64,000 nt of DNA from Chloroflexi bacterium AL-N1 (GTDB lineage Bacteria; Chloroflexota; Chloroflexia; Chloroflexales; Roseiflexaceae): NCBI GenBank assembly GCA_013122435.1, contig WYDT01000011.1, forward strand, positions 154,994 through 218,993, in the 5' to 3' direction. Both the position numbers and the translations under genes were made by a program. Under the pieces are notes generated by a model. It was not told the origin of the DNA. It made no database searches and saw only the letters and a program-made list of their open reading frames with translations. Shown here piece after piece: positions 16,427 to 25,182 of the stretch; within the stretch, counting starts at the first letter, position 1; each line of letters begins with the position of its first letter.

Positions 16427-17719
16427 CTAGCCCCTCACCTCTACCAAAGCCTCTGCCGCTGCTGCGATAGTCTGATCAATCAGGGCATCACTGTGCGCCA
16501 GCGACATAAATCCCGCCTCAAACTGCGATGGCGCAAGGTACACACCACGATCCAACATTGCGTGGAAGAAACGACCATAGCGCTCCGTATGGGAACGCTT
16601 GGCCATCGTGTAATCCAATACGGGTTCTTCATTAAAGAAAAAGCCCCACATACTGCCCGCTCTCCCGACTTGCAACGGAATATTGGCCTCGTGTGCAGCA
16701 CGAGTGAGACCTTCGCAGAGCTTTGTGGTATATCCCTCAAGCGTTTCGTAGACGCCAGGCTGTCTGATTGCGCGTAGTGTAGCAATACCAGCCACCATCG
16801 CCAGTGGGTTGCCCGAGAGTGTGCCAGCCTGATACATGGGCCCTGCCGGAGCAACCAGCTCCATCACATCTCTACGACCACCATAAGCGGCGGCTGGCAA
16901 CCCACCTCCAACGACCTTGCCCAGACAGGTCAGATCGGGAGTCACACCATAACGCGCCTGTGCACCACCCAGCGCCACCCGAAAGCCAGTCATTACCTCA
17001 TCGAAGAGCAAGAGCGCTCCGTGTTTATCAGCTAACTGGCGCAACCCTGTGAGGAAACCATCATGTGGCGGGACAAAACCCATATTCCCGACCACCGGCT
17101 CAACCGCGATCACCGCGACCTGTTCAGGATGGGCCTCCAGTAATTCCTCAACCGAACCTAAGTCATTAAAGACAGCAGTGAGCGTACCCGCAGTTGCCGC
17201 AGACGGCACACCCGGACTATCCGGCAACCCTAGCGTTGCCACACCTGAGCCAGCCTGAACCAGCAGGCTGTCGGCGTGGCCATGGTAGCACCCCGCAAAC
17301 TTGATGACCTTATCACGTCCAGTGTAGGCACGAGCCAGTCGCAACGCACTCATCGCCGCCTCGGTACCAGAGGAGACAAAGCGCACCAGCTCCATCGCTG
17401 GCATGGCCTGCTGCACCAGACGAACAATCTCGCTCTCAAGTGGGGTCGGCGCACCAAAGGTCGTGCCACGCGCCGCCTGCTCAGTGATGGCAGCAACCAC
17501 ATCTGGATGCGCGTGACCCAGAATCAATGGTCCCCATGAGAGCACATAATCGATATAACGATTACCATCGACATCATGGAGATAGGCGCCCTCACCACGC
17601 TCGATAAACCGTGGCACACCACCAACACTGCGAAAGGCGCGCACGGGGCTATTGACACCCCCAGGGATAAGCTGTTGTGCTTCTTCAAACAACGCGGTTG
17701 AATGTGCAGTATTTGACAT
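16427..17719 (-). CDS. hemL: glutamate-1-semialdehyde 2,1-aminomutase
   Basis: Converts glutamate-1-semialdehyde to 5-aminolevulinate, the second step of the C5 heme pathway started by HemA. Class III aminotransferase marks are GGVNSPVRAFRSVGG, SWGPLILGHAHP, VRFVSSGTEAAMSALRLAR, LLFDEVMTGFRV and the PLP lysine in TCLGKVVGGGLP. At 430 residues it has family length. AAGAGGA precedes the ATG. It is the last gene of the minus-strand heme cluster, 24 bases after the hemB stop, and is followed by a hairpin terminator at 16361-16414. Confidence 0.97.
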   Translation of the reverse strand: MSNTAHSTALFEEAQQLIPGGVNSPVRAFRSVGGVPRFIERGEGAYLHDVDGNRYIDYVLSWGPLILGHAHPDVVAAITEQAARGTTFGAPTPLESEIVRLVQQAMPAMELVRFVSSGTEAAMSALRLARAYTGRDKVIKFAGCYHGHADSLLVQAGSGVATLGLPDSPGVPSAATAGTLTAVFNDLGSVEELLEAHPEQVAVIAVEPVVGNMGFVPPHDGFLTGLRQLADKHGALLLFDEVMTGFRVALGGAQARYGVTPDLTCLGKVVGGGLPAAAYGGRRDVMELVAPAGPMYQAGTLSGNPLAMVAGIATLRAIRQPGVYETLEGYTTKLCEGLTRAAHEANIPLQVGRAGSMWGFFFNEEPVLDYTMAKRSHTERYGRFFHAMLDRGVYLAPSQFEAGFMSLAHSDALIDQTIAAAAEALVEVRG

Positions 17720-17743
17720 AGGTTGTAGTCCTCTTGTTATTAT

Positions 17744-18730
17744 CTAGACTTCTGCCAGCCAACGAGCAACCTCTTTAGCATAGTACGTAATAATCATATC
17801 GGCACCGGCACGCTTGATCGCCATCAAACTCTCGATAGCTGCCCGACGCTCATCCAACCACCCATTCTGTACCGCCGCCTTGATCATCGCATACTCACCA
17901 CTAACCTGATAGGCTGCCAGCGGCAGATCGTAATTGGAACGGACCTCGTGTATCACATCGAGATACGGACCAGCCGGTTTGACCATCAACATATCGGCGC
18001 CCTCAACGACATCGAGATCCACCTCTCGCAACGCCTCACGACTATTGGCCGGATCCATCTGGTAAGCGCGGCGGTCACCAAATTGGGGCGTCGACTCGGC
18101 GGCCTCGCGGAAAGGCCCGTAAAATGCTGAGGAAAACTTGGCCGCATATGAAAGAATAGGAATCTGGTGGTGGTTACTCTCATCCAGTGCGTGTCGTATC
18201 GCACCGACTTGGCCATCCATCATGGCACTTGGCGCTACAATATCCGCACCAGCATCAGCATATGCGACCGCCGCACGCCCCAACAGATCGAGTGTCGGAT
18301 CATTCAATACATCGCCGTGTCCCGGTTCTGGTGTCAACACGCCACAATGTCCGTGGTCAGTATACTCACACAAACACACATCGGCAATCACCATCAATTC
18401 CGGAGCCTGTGCTTTGATCGCACGAATGGCATGAGGAACTGGCCCATCCGAATCCCACGCCTGGCTACCATGACCATCCTTGTGATGGGGGATACCAAAC
18501 AACAAAACCGATGGGATATTGCGCTCCATCAAGATATCGATCTCATGATGAATCTGGTCCACCGACAACTGTGCGTGACCAGGCATAGAACTGATTGGTT
18601 TGGTAATATGCTGGCCTGCTGCAATAAACAGCGGTGCAATCAGATCATCAGTGGTAAGCGTTGTTTCGCGTACCATCCGGCGCAAGTTCGCAGTGCGTCG
18701 CAGCCGACGTGGACGTTGAATAAGTGTCAT
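17744..18730 (-). CDS. hemB: delta-aminolevulinic acid dehydratase (porphobilinogen synthase)
   Basis: Condenses two 5-aminolevulinate molecules to porphobilinogen. Both active-site lysines are visible, in SYAAKFSSAFYGPFREA and in LMVKPAGPYLD. The metal-site segment is DVCLCEYTDHGHCG, with three cysteines, indicating the zinc-dependent class. The length of 328 residues is normal. GAGGAGGG lies just upstream of the start. It is separated from DUF1990 by about 70 bases, so a minor internal promoter is possible. Confidence 0.97.
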   Translation of the reverse strand: MTLIQRPRRLRRTANLRRMVRETTLTTDDLIAPLFIAAGQHITKPISSMPGHAQLSVDQIHHEIDILMERNIPSVLLFGIPHHKDGHGSQAWDSDGPVPHAIRAIKAQAPELMVIADVCLCEYTDHGHCGVLTPEPGHGDVLNDPTLDLLGRAAVAYADAGADIVAPSAMMDGQVGAIRHALDESNHHQIPILSYAAKFSSAFYGPFREAAESTPQFGDRRAYQMDPANSREALREVDLDVVEGADMLMVKPAGPYLDVIHEVRSNYDLPLAAYQVSGEYAMIKAAVQNGWLDERRAAIESLMAIKRAGADMIITYYAKEVARWLAEV

Positions 18731-18799
18731 AGAACCCTCCTCGTTCTGTAGCTATGCTCAATAAACGAGTAATTATCAGCTATTATTTTGGATAATACA

Positions 18800-19396
18800 T
18801 TAGATTGTTTCGCGTACAACCTTACTACCAACAGATCGCAACATAGCCTGTTTCGATGCCTGAGCAAAGCGCTTCTGAAGTAGGCGTGCGACAGGGAAAC
18901 CGAGTCGTACCAACAGTTGGTTGGGTTGCGAAAAGGCCAGCAGATCGTACGACACCGTATCATCGTGGCGATTCCACTCAATGAGAAAACGTTCTTCACC
19001 ACGTTCCGCATGCTCAGGCAAAGTGCCGTAGGCAAACCCATAGCGACGCACCGGACCATCCTCATCAACAAGATACACAATCCGACAGGCATTGAGCGAC
19101 CAGCAGCCTGGCAAACGCGCTAGCACACCAACGACCGTCCCAACCTCAATAGATGCATCAGGCCAACACAACGAGACCCAGCCAATATCGAACATGGCCC
19201 AGCGATGGAGTACGGCAACAGCTCGCGTAAACACATCCTGACCATGGCCGAGTACCACACGATTGTGATCAATGATGTAACCGCGTGGTGGCACACTTTG
19301 CGAAGCACCAACTTCTGCGTATGAAAACGGCAGATTCCGTTGTGTTTCCAGAAACTGCCGAAGATTGTCTCGCGTGGGTTGTTTAAAAAGAAACAT
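18800..19396 (-). CDS. DUF1990 family protein
   Basis: A 198-residue protein matching the DUF1990 family pattern: NLPFSYAEVGASQ near the start, YIIDHNRVVLGHGQDVFTRAVAVLHRW, then GFAYGTLPEHAERGEERFLIEW and a C-terminal LLAFSQPNQLLVRLG. No enzymatic function is established for the family. It sits between hemD and hemB and starts 4 bases after the hemD stop, so it is almost certainly co-transcribed with the heme genes. Whether it has a heme-related role or is a passenger is unknown. An alternative reading of its fold as a lipid- or ligand-binding barrel is speculative. Confidence 0.8.
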   Translation of the reverse strand: MFLFKQPTRDNLRQFLETQRNLPFSYAEVGASQSVPPRGYIIDHNRVVLGHGQDVFTRAVAVLHRWAMFDIGWVSLCWPDASIEVGTVVGVLARLPGCWSLNACRIVYLVDEDGPVRRYGFAYGTLPEHAERGEERFLIEWNRHDDTVSYDLLAFSQPNQLLVRLGFPVARLLQKRFAQASKQAMLRSVGSKVVRETI

Positions 19397-19400
19397 GTAC

Positions 19401-20198
19401 TTACGTCACTGTAGGATGGCAAAACTGCCGCAATAAGGCGTCCACAAGGCCACCGACCGTATAGGTATGTGCCACAGAATGTACATACAGCTGCTCTTGC
19501 TCCGCTGTGGCCGCCGTGACGGGGCCAATACAAATCACCACTATTTCTTGCAACATCTGGCGTGCCTCACTACGACTCACGCCCTGCTGCTCCATCCCAT
19601 CGAGCAGAAATCGTACCGTTGAGGAGCTTGTAAACGTAATAGCATCAACCTTACGTTCTCGTAACAATGTAATCAATTGCTGCGCCCCTGGACCCGGGAT
19701 GGTACGATATGCATCAATTGCATCAACAAACGCGCCCTTCTGACGTAGCCCATCAGCAAGCGTTTTACGGGCAATATCTGCACGAGGCAACAACATGTGC
19801 TGCCCCAGGACATCGCCAATCTCGTCAAGAATGGCCTCAGCCACATACGCAGATGGTACAAAATCTACATGTAGATTATGTTGTCTCAGCGCATCAGCCG
19901 TAGCCGGACCAATTGAACCAACTTTGAAACTCATTGCGTTTGGATCAACACCAAGTTTGTGCATACGTTCAAACACCACCTCAACACCATTCACGCTCGT
20001 AAACAGCAACCAATCGTATTCAGAGAGTTGTGTGAGCGCGGTATCAAGCGGGGTGTAGTCGTTCAACGGTACAATTGTGATCGCAGGACAAACGATTGGT
20101 ATCGTTCCAAGTTCTTCTAACTGTGCCACTAAATCAGAGGCTTGCTCTTCAGCGCGTGTAACAACAATACGTTTATCGAGGATTAATCGTTTATCCAT
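19401..20198 (-). CDS. hemD: uroporphyrinogen-III synthase
   Basis: Closes the linear tetrapyrrole hydroxymethylbilane with inversion of ring D. HemD sequences are poorly conserved; the assignment rests on two Rossmann-like halves (RIVVTRAEEQASDLVAQLEE, then LPRADIARKTLADGLRQKG), the typical DWLLFTSVNGVEVVFER and ITFTSSSTVRFLLDG segments, the ending VVCIGPVTAATA, and the position right after hemC. Length is 265 residues. GAGGCA precedes the start. The gap from hemC is 21 bases. Confidence 0.93.
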   Translation of the reverse strand: MDKRLILDKRIVVTRAEEQASDLVAQLEELGTIPIVCPAITIVPLNDYTPLDTALTQLSEYDWLLFTSVNGVEVVFERMHKLGVDPNAMSFKVGSIGPATADALRQHNLHVDFVPSAYVAEAILDEIGDVLGQHMLLPRADIARKTLADGLRQKGAFVDAIDAYRTIPGPGAQQLITLLRERKVDAITFTSSSTVRFLLDGMEQQGVSRSEARQMLQEIVVICIGPVTAATAEQEQLYVHSVAHTYTVGGLVDALLRQFCHPTVT

Positions 20199-20219
20199 AG
20201 TATGATTGCCTCATGAAAG

Positions 20220-21197
20220 CTATGTGTTATTTAACATTAACAGTGCCCGTCCACCGTTGTCCAATAGCTGATCAGCCAGTGATGAACCCAATGCTACCGG
20301 GTCTTCTGTTGAACCCATTTGTTCACCACGCACCACATGCCCATCATTCGCCCCGATCAAGCCAATCAGTGTAATCGTCTCATCCTCAACGCGAGCATAC
20401 GCACCAATCGGCACCTGACACCCACCACCGATCCGCGCGAGAAATGCCCGTTCTGTGGTGGCCATCAATCGGCTTACTGGATCATCCAGCAGTGCGAGGA
20501 AAGCAGCAGTTCGCTCATCATTAGCACGTACTTCAATACCTAACACACCTTGACTTACGGCTGGCACCATGACATCTGGTTCGAGGAACTGGGTAATTTC
20601 ATCATGTAACCCCAGTCGAATCAGTCCCGCCGCTGCTAATACAATCGCATCGTACTGGCCTTCGTGCAGTTTCCGTAAGCGTGTATCAACATTGCCTCGC
20701 AAATCCCTGATCTGCAGATCAGGGCGCAGATGGCGCAACTGACACGCGCGTCGCAGGCTGCTGGTCCCCACCACAGCACCATGTGGCAGTTCACTGAGAC
20801 TCAAATTATCGCGCGAGAGCAAGGCATCACGCGGATCGGCACGCTTGGGGAAAGCTGCCAAAGCCATATCTGGCGGTAACTCTGAGGGTAAATCTTTGGC
20901 GCTATGTACCGCCAGATCGATCTTCTCGTTTCGCATTGCCTCTTCGATCTCAGTCACAAACAGACCCTTGTCACCAATCTCATTGAGCGGGCGATCCAGG
21001 ATGATATCCCCTTTGGTCGTGATATGTTCAACGGCAACTTGCAACCCCGGATGCGCCTCGCACAGCGCTTCCCGTACCATATCCGTTTGGGCCAGCGCCA
21101 ATTTGCTGCGACGGGTGCCAATCGTGAGTATGACTGTTGATTGAGGCATGTTGGCTGGTGCGGGCGCATTCTCGTTTACTTGTTGATATCCATTCAT
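20220..21197 (-). CDS. hemC: porphobilinogen deaminase (hydroxymethylbilane synthase)
   Basis: Polymerises four porphobilinogens into hydroxymethylbilane. Marks include ILTIGTRRSKLALAQT, HSAKDLPSELP, GTSSLRRACQLRHLRPDL, NVDTRLRKL and the cysteine that carries the dipyrromethane cofactor in GGGCQVPIGAYA. The start is uncertain: the frame is open to a GTG at 21233 just after the hemH stop, with ATG at 21197 and ATG at 21149 nearer the conserved N-terminus. I used 21197; none has a strong ribosome site. It lies between hemH and hemD in the cluster. Confidence 0.95.
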   Translation of the reverse strand: MNGYQQVNENAPAPANMPQSTVILTIGTRRSKLALAQTDMVREALCEAHPGLQVAVEHITTKGDIILDRPLNEIGDKGLFVTEIEEAMRNEKIDLAVHSAKDLPSELPPDMALAAFPKRADPRDALLSRDNLSLSELPHGAVVGTSSLRRACQLRHLRPDLQIRDLRGNVDTRLRKLHEGQYDAIVLAAAGLIRLGLHDEITQFLEPDVMVPAVSQGVLGIEVRANDERTAAFLALLDDPVSRLMATTERAFLARIGGGCQVPIGAYARVEDETITLIGLIGANDGHVVRGEQMGSTEDPVALGSSLADQLLDNGGRALLMLNNT

Positions 21198-21236
21198 TCG
21201 TTTGTCTTGTCTATCTACGTTTGTATGAACCACCGA

Positions 21237-22190
21237 TCAGGTATTCGTCACCAGTGCCTGTCCCTTCGCCGAAAGCACCACTGATGCGAGTACTTCAACA
21301 AATTCCGGATCAGCATTAGGCATGCGGATGCGATGAAGGGTCATGCCATGTTCTTCAGCCTTTTGTTGTGCCTCATAATCGATATCGTAAAAGATCTCCA
21401 GATGCTCGGAAACAAAGCCAAACGGCACACTCAGTATGTAACGCTTGCCTTCCTGCGCCAATTCATCCATGTAGTCGCAAATATCCGGGCCAAGCCAAGG
21501 CTCACCAGTTGCTCCGGCACTTTGGAAACAAAAACGCCAGTCTTGCAATCCAAGTAGTTCAGCGATTCCAGCAGCACTTTCGAGCAATTGATCTTGGTAG
21601 GGGTCCCCCCAGGTTTTAATGCGTTCTGGCAGGCTGTGGGCGCTAAATAACACTGTCACCTGGCTGCGCGCTTCCGCCGGAAACTGTTGCATGGTTGTCA
21701 TAATTCGTTCGGCAATCATGCGACGGAAGGCCGCATTTTCCTGCCAGCTTTCAATGACGTAGATGTTTATGGGTGTATCAAGTCGCTCCTGACCTTTCTC
21801 AACGTAGTCACGATAGCCCCCAACACTTATCTTTGAGTAGTGTGGCGCCAGTACCAGACCAATCGCATCAGTGATGCCATCCTGCGCCATCTCCTGAAGC
21901 ACATCTGCAATATACGGATGCCAATACTTCATCCCCAGGTAGACTTTGTACTTGCCAGGGTAGGCCCGTTCGAGGCGATCCTGTAAACCCTGCGCCGTTG
22001 ATTGCGAGATTTCGAGGAGGGGTGTACGGCCACCGACGAGCGCATACCGTTCACGTAATTCCTCAACCTTCTCTGGTTCTGGCTTACGGCCTTTGCGAAC
22101 GTTTGTATAATATTCCTCAACATCATCAAGTTTTTCCGGTGTGCCGTAGGCAAGCAGAAAAATACCCAGCGGTGTACGAGAGTCATTCAT
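21237..22190 (-). CDS. hemH: ferrochelatase of the coproporphyrin (CpfC/HemH) type
   Basis: Inserts iron into a porphyrin. Family motifs are GIFLLAYGTPEKLDDVEEYYTN, APHYSKISVGGY, the catalytic histidine in LFSAHSLPERI, and GATGEPWLGPD. At 317 residues with no C-terminal membrane tail it resembles the soluble monoderm-type enzyme. Because hemQ and a HemY-type oxidase are present in the same cluster, its likely substrate is coproporphyrin III rather than protoporphyrin IX (inference from pathway logic). GGAG precedes the ATG, and the gene follows the GNAT gene by one base. Confidence 0.95.
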   Translation of the reverse strand: MNDSRTPLGIFLLAYGTPEKLDDVEEYYTNVRKGRKPEPEKVEELRERYALVGGRTPLLEISQSTAQGLQDRLERAYPGKYKVYLGMKYWHPYIADVLQEMAQDGITDAIGLVLAPHYSKISVGGYRDYVEKGQERLDTPINIYVIESWQENAAFRRMIAERIMTTMQQFPAEARSQVTVLFSAHSLPERIKTWGDPYQDQLLESAAGIAELLGLQDWRFCFQSAGATGEPWLGPDICDYMDELAQEGKRYILSVPFGFVSEHLEIFYDIDYEAQQKAEEHGMTLHRIRMPNADPEFVEVLASVVLSAKGQALVTNT

Positions 22191-22191
22191 T

Positions 22192-23079
22192 TCATTTCTC
22201 CACTATTTTGCGAAAACTACACATTGTGTGTGCATGTTGAAACCCTACCCGTCGATAGAGTCCAAGGGCACGCTGATTTTCGGCATTAACTGTCAGGTTA
22301 ATTTCCTGAACAGTCTCAAATGAAAACATCCACTGCAACGATGCCGCCATAAGTTGACTACCAATACCGCGGCCACGGGCTGCATTGTCAACACCAATAA
22401 ACTCGATACTCCCATCACCAAAAGCTGGCTCCACTTCGACATACGCATAGCCAAGCAGTTGACCATTGTCGGTAGCAATGAACATACGACGCTGATCGTT
22501 CAAACGGTTCAGTATTTCTTGACCAGAGTAGTAGGTTCCAGGGAAAATCTGGTCGTGCAGATTACACACAGCCTCATAGTACAGTTCGGTCAGTACCTCA
22601 GCGGTAGTCTCGGAAAGTTGCGCGAGGAGACCTCGATGAAAGTTCCAGATAAAATCGTGGCTGTGTTGGCGAAACCCATGTCGCTCTGCAAAGGCAATAC
22701 AATTGGCGTGCTGCTCATTACAGAAAAGTTCATGTTCTAGTGTTATCTGCGGCAACAGAGGCTGGAGATTGCTCCACAATCCATCAGCAACCGTCGGCCA
22801 GTCCGAATGGTTGGCAAACGGGCCATACAACCATGTGCGGCCAGCATCGAGGTCAATATCAAAGCCAAGCGCTCCCACCAACTCCTGACCTGCGTGTGCA
22901 ACAATCCATGCCTTGTGCGGCAACACATCAAAATCTTGGATGGATTGGGCAATTTCTGCTGGCTCAGTACCAAGATAGCCAATATGATGCTGTGGTTGCT
23001 GGTTCAAATCAGCCAACCAAGCCGCGAGTTGTGTCAGATCTGATGGCTGTCGGGTGAGGCGTGCAAACTGCAACATCAT
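22192..23079 (-). CDS. GNAT acetyltransferase, two-domain, within the heme cluster
   Basis: A protein of about 295 residues with two GNAT-like halves. The C-terminal half is the better one: FIATDNGQLLGYAYVEVE, IEFIGVDNAARGRGIGSQLM with the acetyl-CoA loop RGRGIG, and NLTVNAENQRALGLYRRVGF. The N-terminal half (residues about 30-140, ending CIAFAERHGF) looks like a degenerate copy. The frame extends to a TTG at 23088; ATG 23079 or 23076 is more likely. It is sandwiched without gaps between hemE and hemH, so it is co-expressed with heme genes. The acetylated substrate is unknown. Confidence 0.85.
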   Translation of the reverse strand: MMLQFARLTRQPSDLTQLAAWLADLNQQPQHHIGYLGTEPAEIAQSIQDFDVLPHKAWIVAHAGQELVGALGFDIDLDAGRTWLYGPFANHSDWPTVADGLWSNLQPLLPQITLEHELFCNEQHANCIAFAERHGFRQHSHDFIWNFHRGLLAQLSETTAEVLTELYYEAVCNLHDQIFPGTYYSGQEILNRLNDQRRMFIATDNGQLLGYAYVEVEPAFGDGSIEFIGVDNAARGRGIGSQLMAASLQWMFSFETVQEINLTVNAENQRALGLYRRVGFQHAHTMCSFRKIVEK

Positions 23080-23090
23080 TGCATCCAATC

Positions 23091-24131
23091 TCAGGACTGA
23101 TGCACAAAATCGGTCAGTCGTGCCACATGTTCTACAGGCGTTTCGGTTAAGATACCATGACCCAGGTTAAAAATATGGCCGGGTCGACCAGCCGCACGTG
23201 CTAGAATATCGGCGGCGCGACGCTCGATCTCGGGCCACGGAGCAAATAATGCCATCGGGTCAAGATTGCCCTGGACAGCAAATCCGGGACCAAGTTGCGC
23301 CCATGCCTCATCAAGAGGAATACGCCAATCAACCCCGATCACATCGGCTTCGATATGTCGCAGCGTCGGGAGCATACCGCTGGTGGTTGTGCCAAAGTAA
23401 ATCACGGGAACACCACGTTCCTTTACCGCAGCCACACAGCGTTGCACATGCGGCAGAACATACTCAGCATAATCACCAGGCGACAGAGAACCTACCCAAC
23501 TATCAAAGAGTTGGACAGCGCTTGCACCTGCCTCAACCTGAGCCAGTAGGTAACTACTCACGACTGTTGCCAGTTTTTCCATGAGGAGATGCCATGTTTC
23601 CGGCTCACGATACATCAGGAGTTTGCTACGGCGGAAGTCGCGCGATGAGCCACCTTCGATAGCATATGTCGCCAGCGTAAAGGGCGCGCCGCTAAAACCA
23701 ATCAGTGGCACTTTGCCGGCCAATTCCTGAGTCACCAGACCAACGGCTTCAATGGTGTAACCAAGCGATTCATGTGGATCGGTGATACACAATGCTTCAA
23801 TATCTGACCGGGCACGGAGTGGATTGTGAATAACGGGGCCTTCACCTTGTTCATAAGTCAGGTGCAGACCCATGCCCTCAAGTAGCGGTGGCAGATCAGA
23901 GAATATAATCGCCGCGTCGACATCGTAGGCACGGATTGGCTGGAGCGTCACCTCAGTGGCCAGTTCTGGCGTCTTTACGAGACCCAGAAATCCATGTTTC
24001 TCACGCAGGGCGCGGTATTCAGACATGTAACGACCTGCCTGACGCATAAACCACACAGGAGTACAATCAACTGGTTCGCGGCGGCAAGCTTTTAGAAAAC
24101 GACTATCCTGTAATGTCAATGTAGTCCTCAT
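23091..24131 (-). CDS. hemE: uroporphyrinogen decarboxylase
   Basis: Removes four carboxyl groups from uroporphyrinogen III to give coproporphyrinogen III, the branch metabolite here used by the HemY/HemH/HemQ route. The signature TPVWFMRQAGRYMSEYR is intact, as are FSDLPPLLEGMG, GFSGAPFTLATYAIEGG and FNLGHGILTETPVEHV. At 346 residues it has family length. The start follows a weak ribosome site. It opens the second half of the heme cluster after a 352-base gap from hemQ, so it may have its own promoter. Confidence 0.97.
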   Translation of the reverse strand: MRTTLTLQDSRFLKACRREPVDCTPVWFMRQAGRYMSEYRALREKHGFLGLVKTPELATEVTLQPIRAYDVDAAIIFSDLPPLLEGMGLHLTYEQGEGPVIHNPLRARSDIEALCITDPHESLGYTIEAVGLVTQELAGKVPLIGFSGAPFTLATYAIEGGSSRDFRRSKLLMYREPETWHLLMEKLATVVSSYLLAQVEAGASAVQLFDSWVGSLSPGDYAEYVLPHVQRCVAAVKERGVPVIYFGTTTSGMLPTLRHIEADVIGVDWRIPLDEAWAQLGPGFAVQGNLDPMALFAPWPEIERRAADILARAAGRPGHIFNLGHGILTETPVEHVARLTDFVHQS

Positions 24132-24483
24132 TTCTCACGCCTATCTATGTTGACGTTATTGTACAACATGGCGCCTGAGATATACTAATCAGTGTCTTCG
24201 ATCAACCATATCAGCACACTATTCACACCACCCAGGCAACTGATGTGTCTGCCACAGTCACGAGGATCTGGAGGATTTCACTATGTGGGCATCCTTGATC
24301 AATACAGCGTGAAGTGGTGAAGCGAGATGATCGATTAAGTAGCTAATTTAATCTGAAGACGCAACAATAAGACGTTCGTATACCGTACGGACTTGCATCA
24401 TTCATCATATTTTGAATTCATAGTATGTCGAGCAGTTATGCGTCAGGGTAACATAGAAGAGAGAAGGCACATCTTCGCATACA
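24132..24483. other. gap inside the heme cluster (hemQ-hemE)
   Basis: A 352-base non-coding stretch between hemQ and hemE. On the minus strand TACAAT lies about 45 bases before hemE, and TTGATC with TATATC (spacer 15) further up; both are weak. No conserved leader RNA or riboswitch was recognised. A separate hemE promoter is plausible but unproven. Confidence 0.35.
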
Positions 24484-25182
24484 TTACCCGATCAACGACA
24501 ACACCTCACGCAATGGTCGATGAATAGCCGTAATAATCGGCGTGTCACGCAGAGTGTATCGACGTGCCTCGGTATTACGAAGATCGGTTACCAATGAGCT
24601 AAAGCGCGGTAGATCTTCGGTTTCGTACGCCACGACAAACTCTTGATCGTCGATACCGGTTGTATATAACAACACTTGCCGAATATCCTCATACTCGTGT
24701 CCTACACGGATATGCTCGTTCATCATCCCCTGGCGTGCTTCCCGACTCATAAGATACCAGTCAGCCGTTTTGCTAAATGGGTATACAATGAGATATGTTT
24801 GACGATCCTCCAGGTCAATAGCCTGTTCTTGTGTCGTCGGACGTTTGGTATATACCGAACGACGCGTAAAACCATAGAGATTGTGCGTCTGCTCAAGATA
24901 CTGTCCCATACCAGTTTGCAACAAACGACTGGTCATCTCCTGCATGGGAATAGGTGAAAGACCTTTTCGCCATAGCAAAAGATCACTGTCGATTTTCATG
25001 CCAATGGCACTGTAGGGATAGGTCCGAATATCTGGATCGGCTTCCTCTACTACACGGGCAAATGCCTCACGACCATCTTCCCGCGCACTGAGTGGCAAAC
25101 GACGCCAGGCAGGATCAGCCTTAAAACAGGTATATTGGACAAATAAAGGTGGTCGTTCAACATTTTCTCGGTTCGATGACAT
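24484..25182 (-). CDS. hemQ: coproheme decarboxylase HemQ (chlorite dismutase family)
   Basis: Final step of the coproporphyrin-dependent pathway: oxidative decarboxylation of coproheme to heme b. At 232 residues it is a chlorite dismutase family member with VQYTCFKADPAWRRL near the start, VYPFSKTADWYLM (the YxxxK...WY stretch containing a conserved catalytic tyrosine) and NEHIRVGHEYEDIRQ with the proximal heme-ligand histidine. No distal arginine of true chlorite dismutase is evident where expected, and the setting among heme genes points to HemQ. GAGGGA precedes the ATG. Its first 26 bases overlap the end of hemA. Confidence 0.93.
   Translation of the reverse strand: MSSNRENVERPPLFVQYTCFKADPAWRRLPLSAREDGREAFARVVEEADPDIRTYPYSAIGMKIDSDLLLWRKGLSPIPMQEMTSRLLQTGMGQYLEQTHNLYGFTRRSVYTKRPTTQEQAIDLEDRQTYLIVYPFSKTADWYLMSREARQGMMNEHIRVGHEYEDIRQVLLYTTGIDDQEFVVAYETEDLPRFSSLVTDLRNTEARRYTLRDTPIITAIHRPLREVLSLIG

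Noticed and set aside
24132..24483. Riboswitch or leader RNA before hemE
   Set aside because: No conserved aptamer pattern or terminator/antiterminator pair was found by eye.
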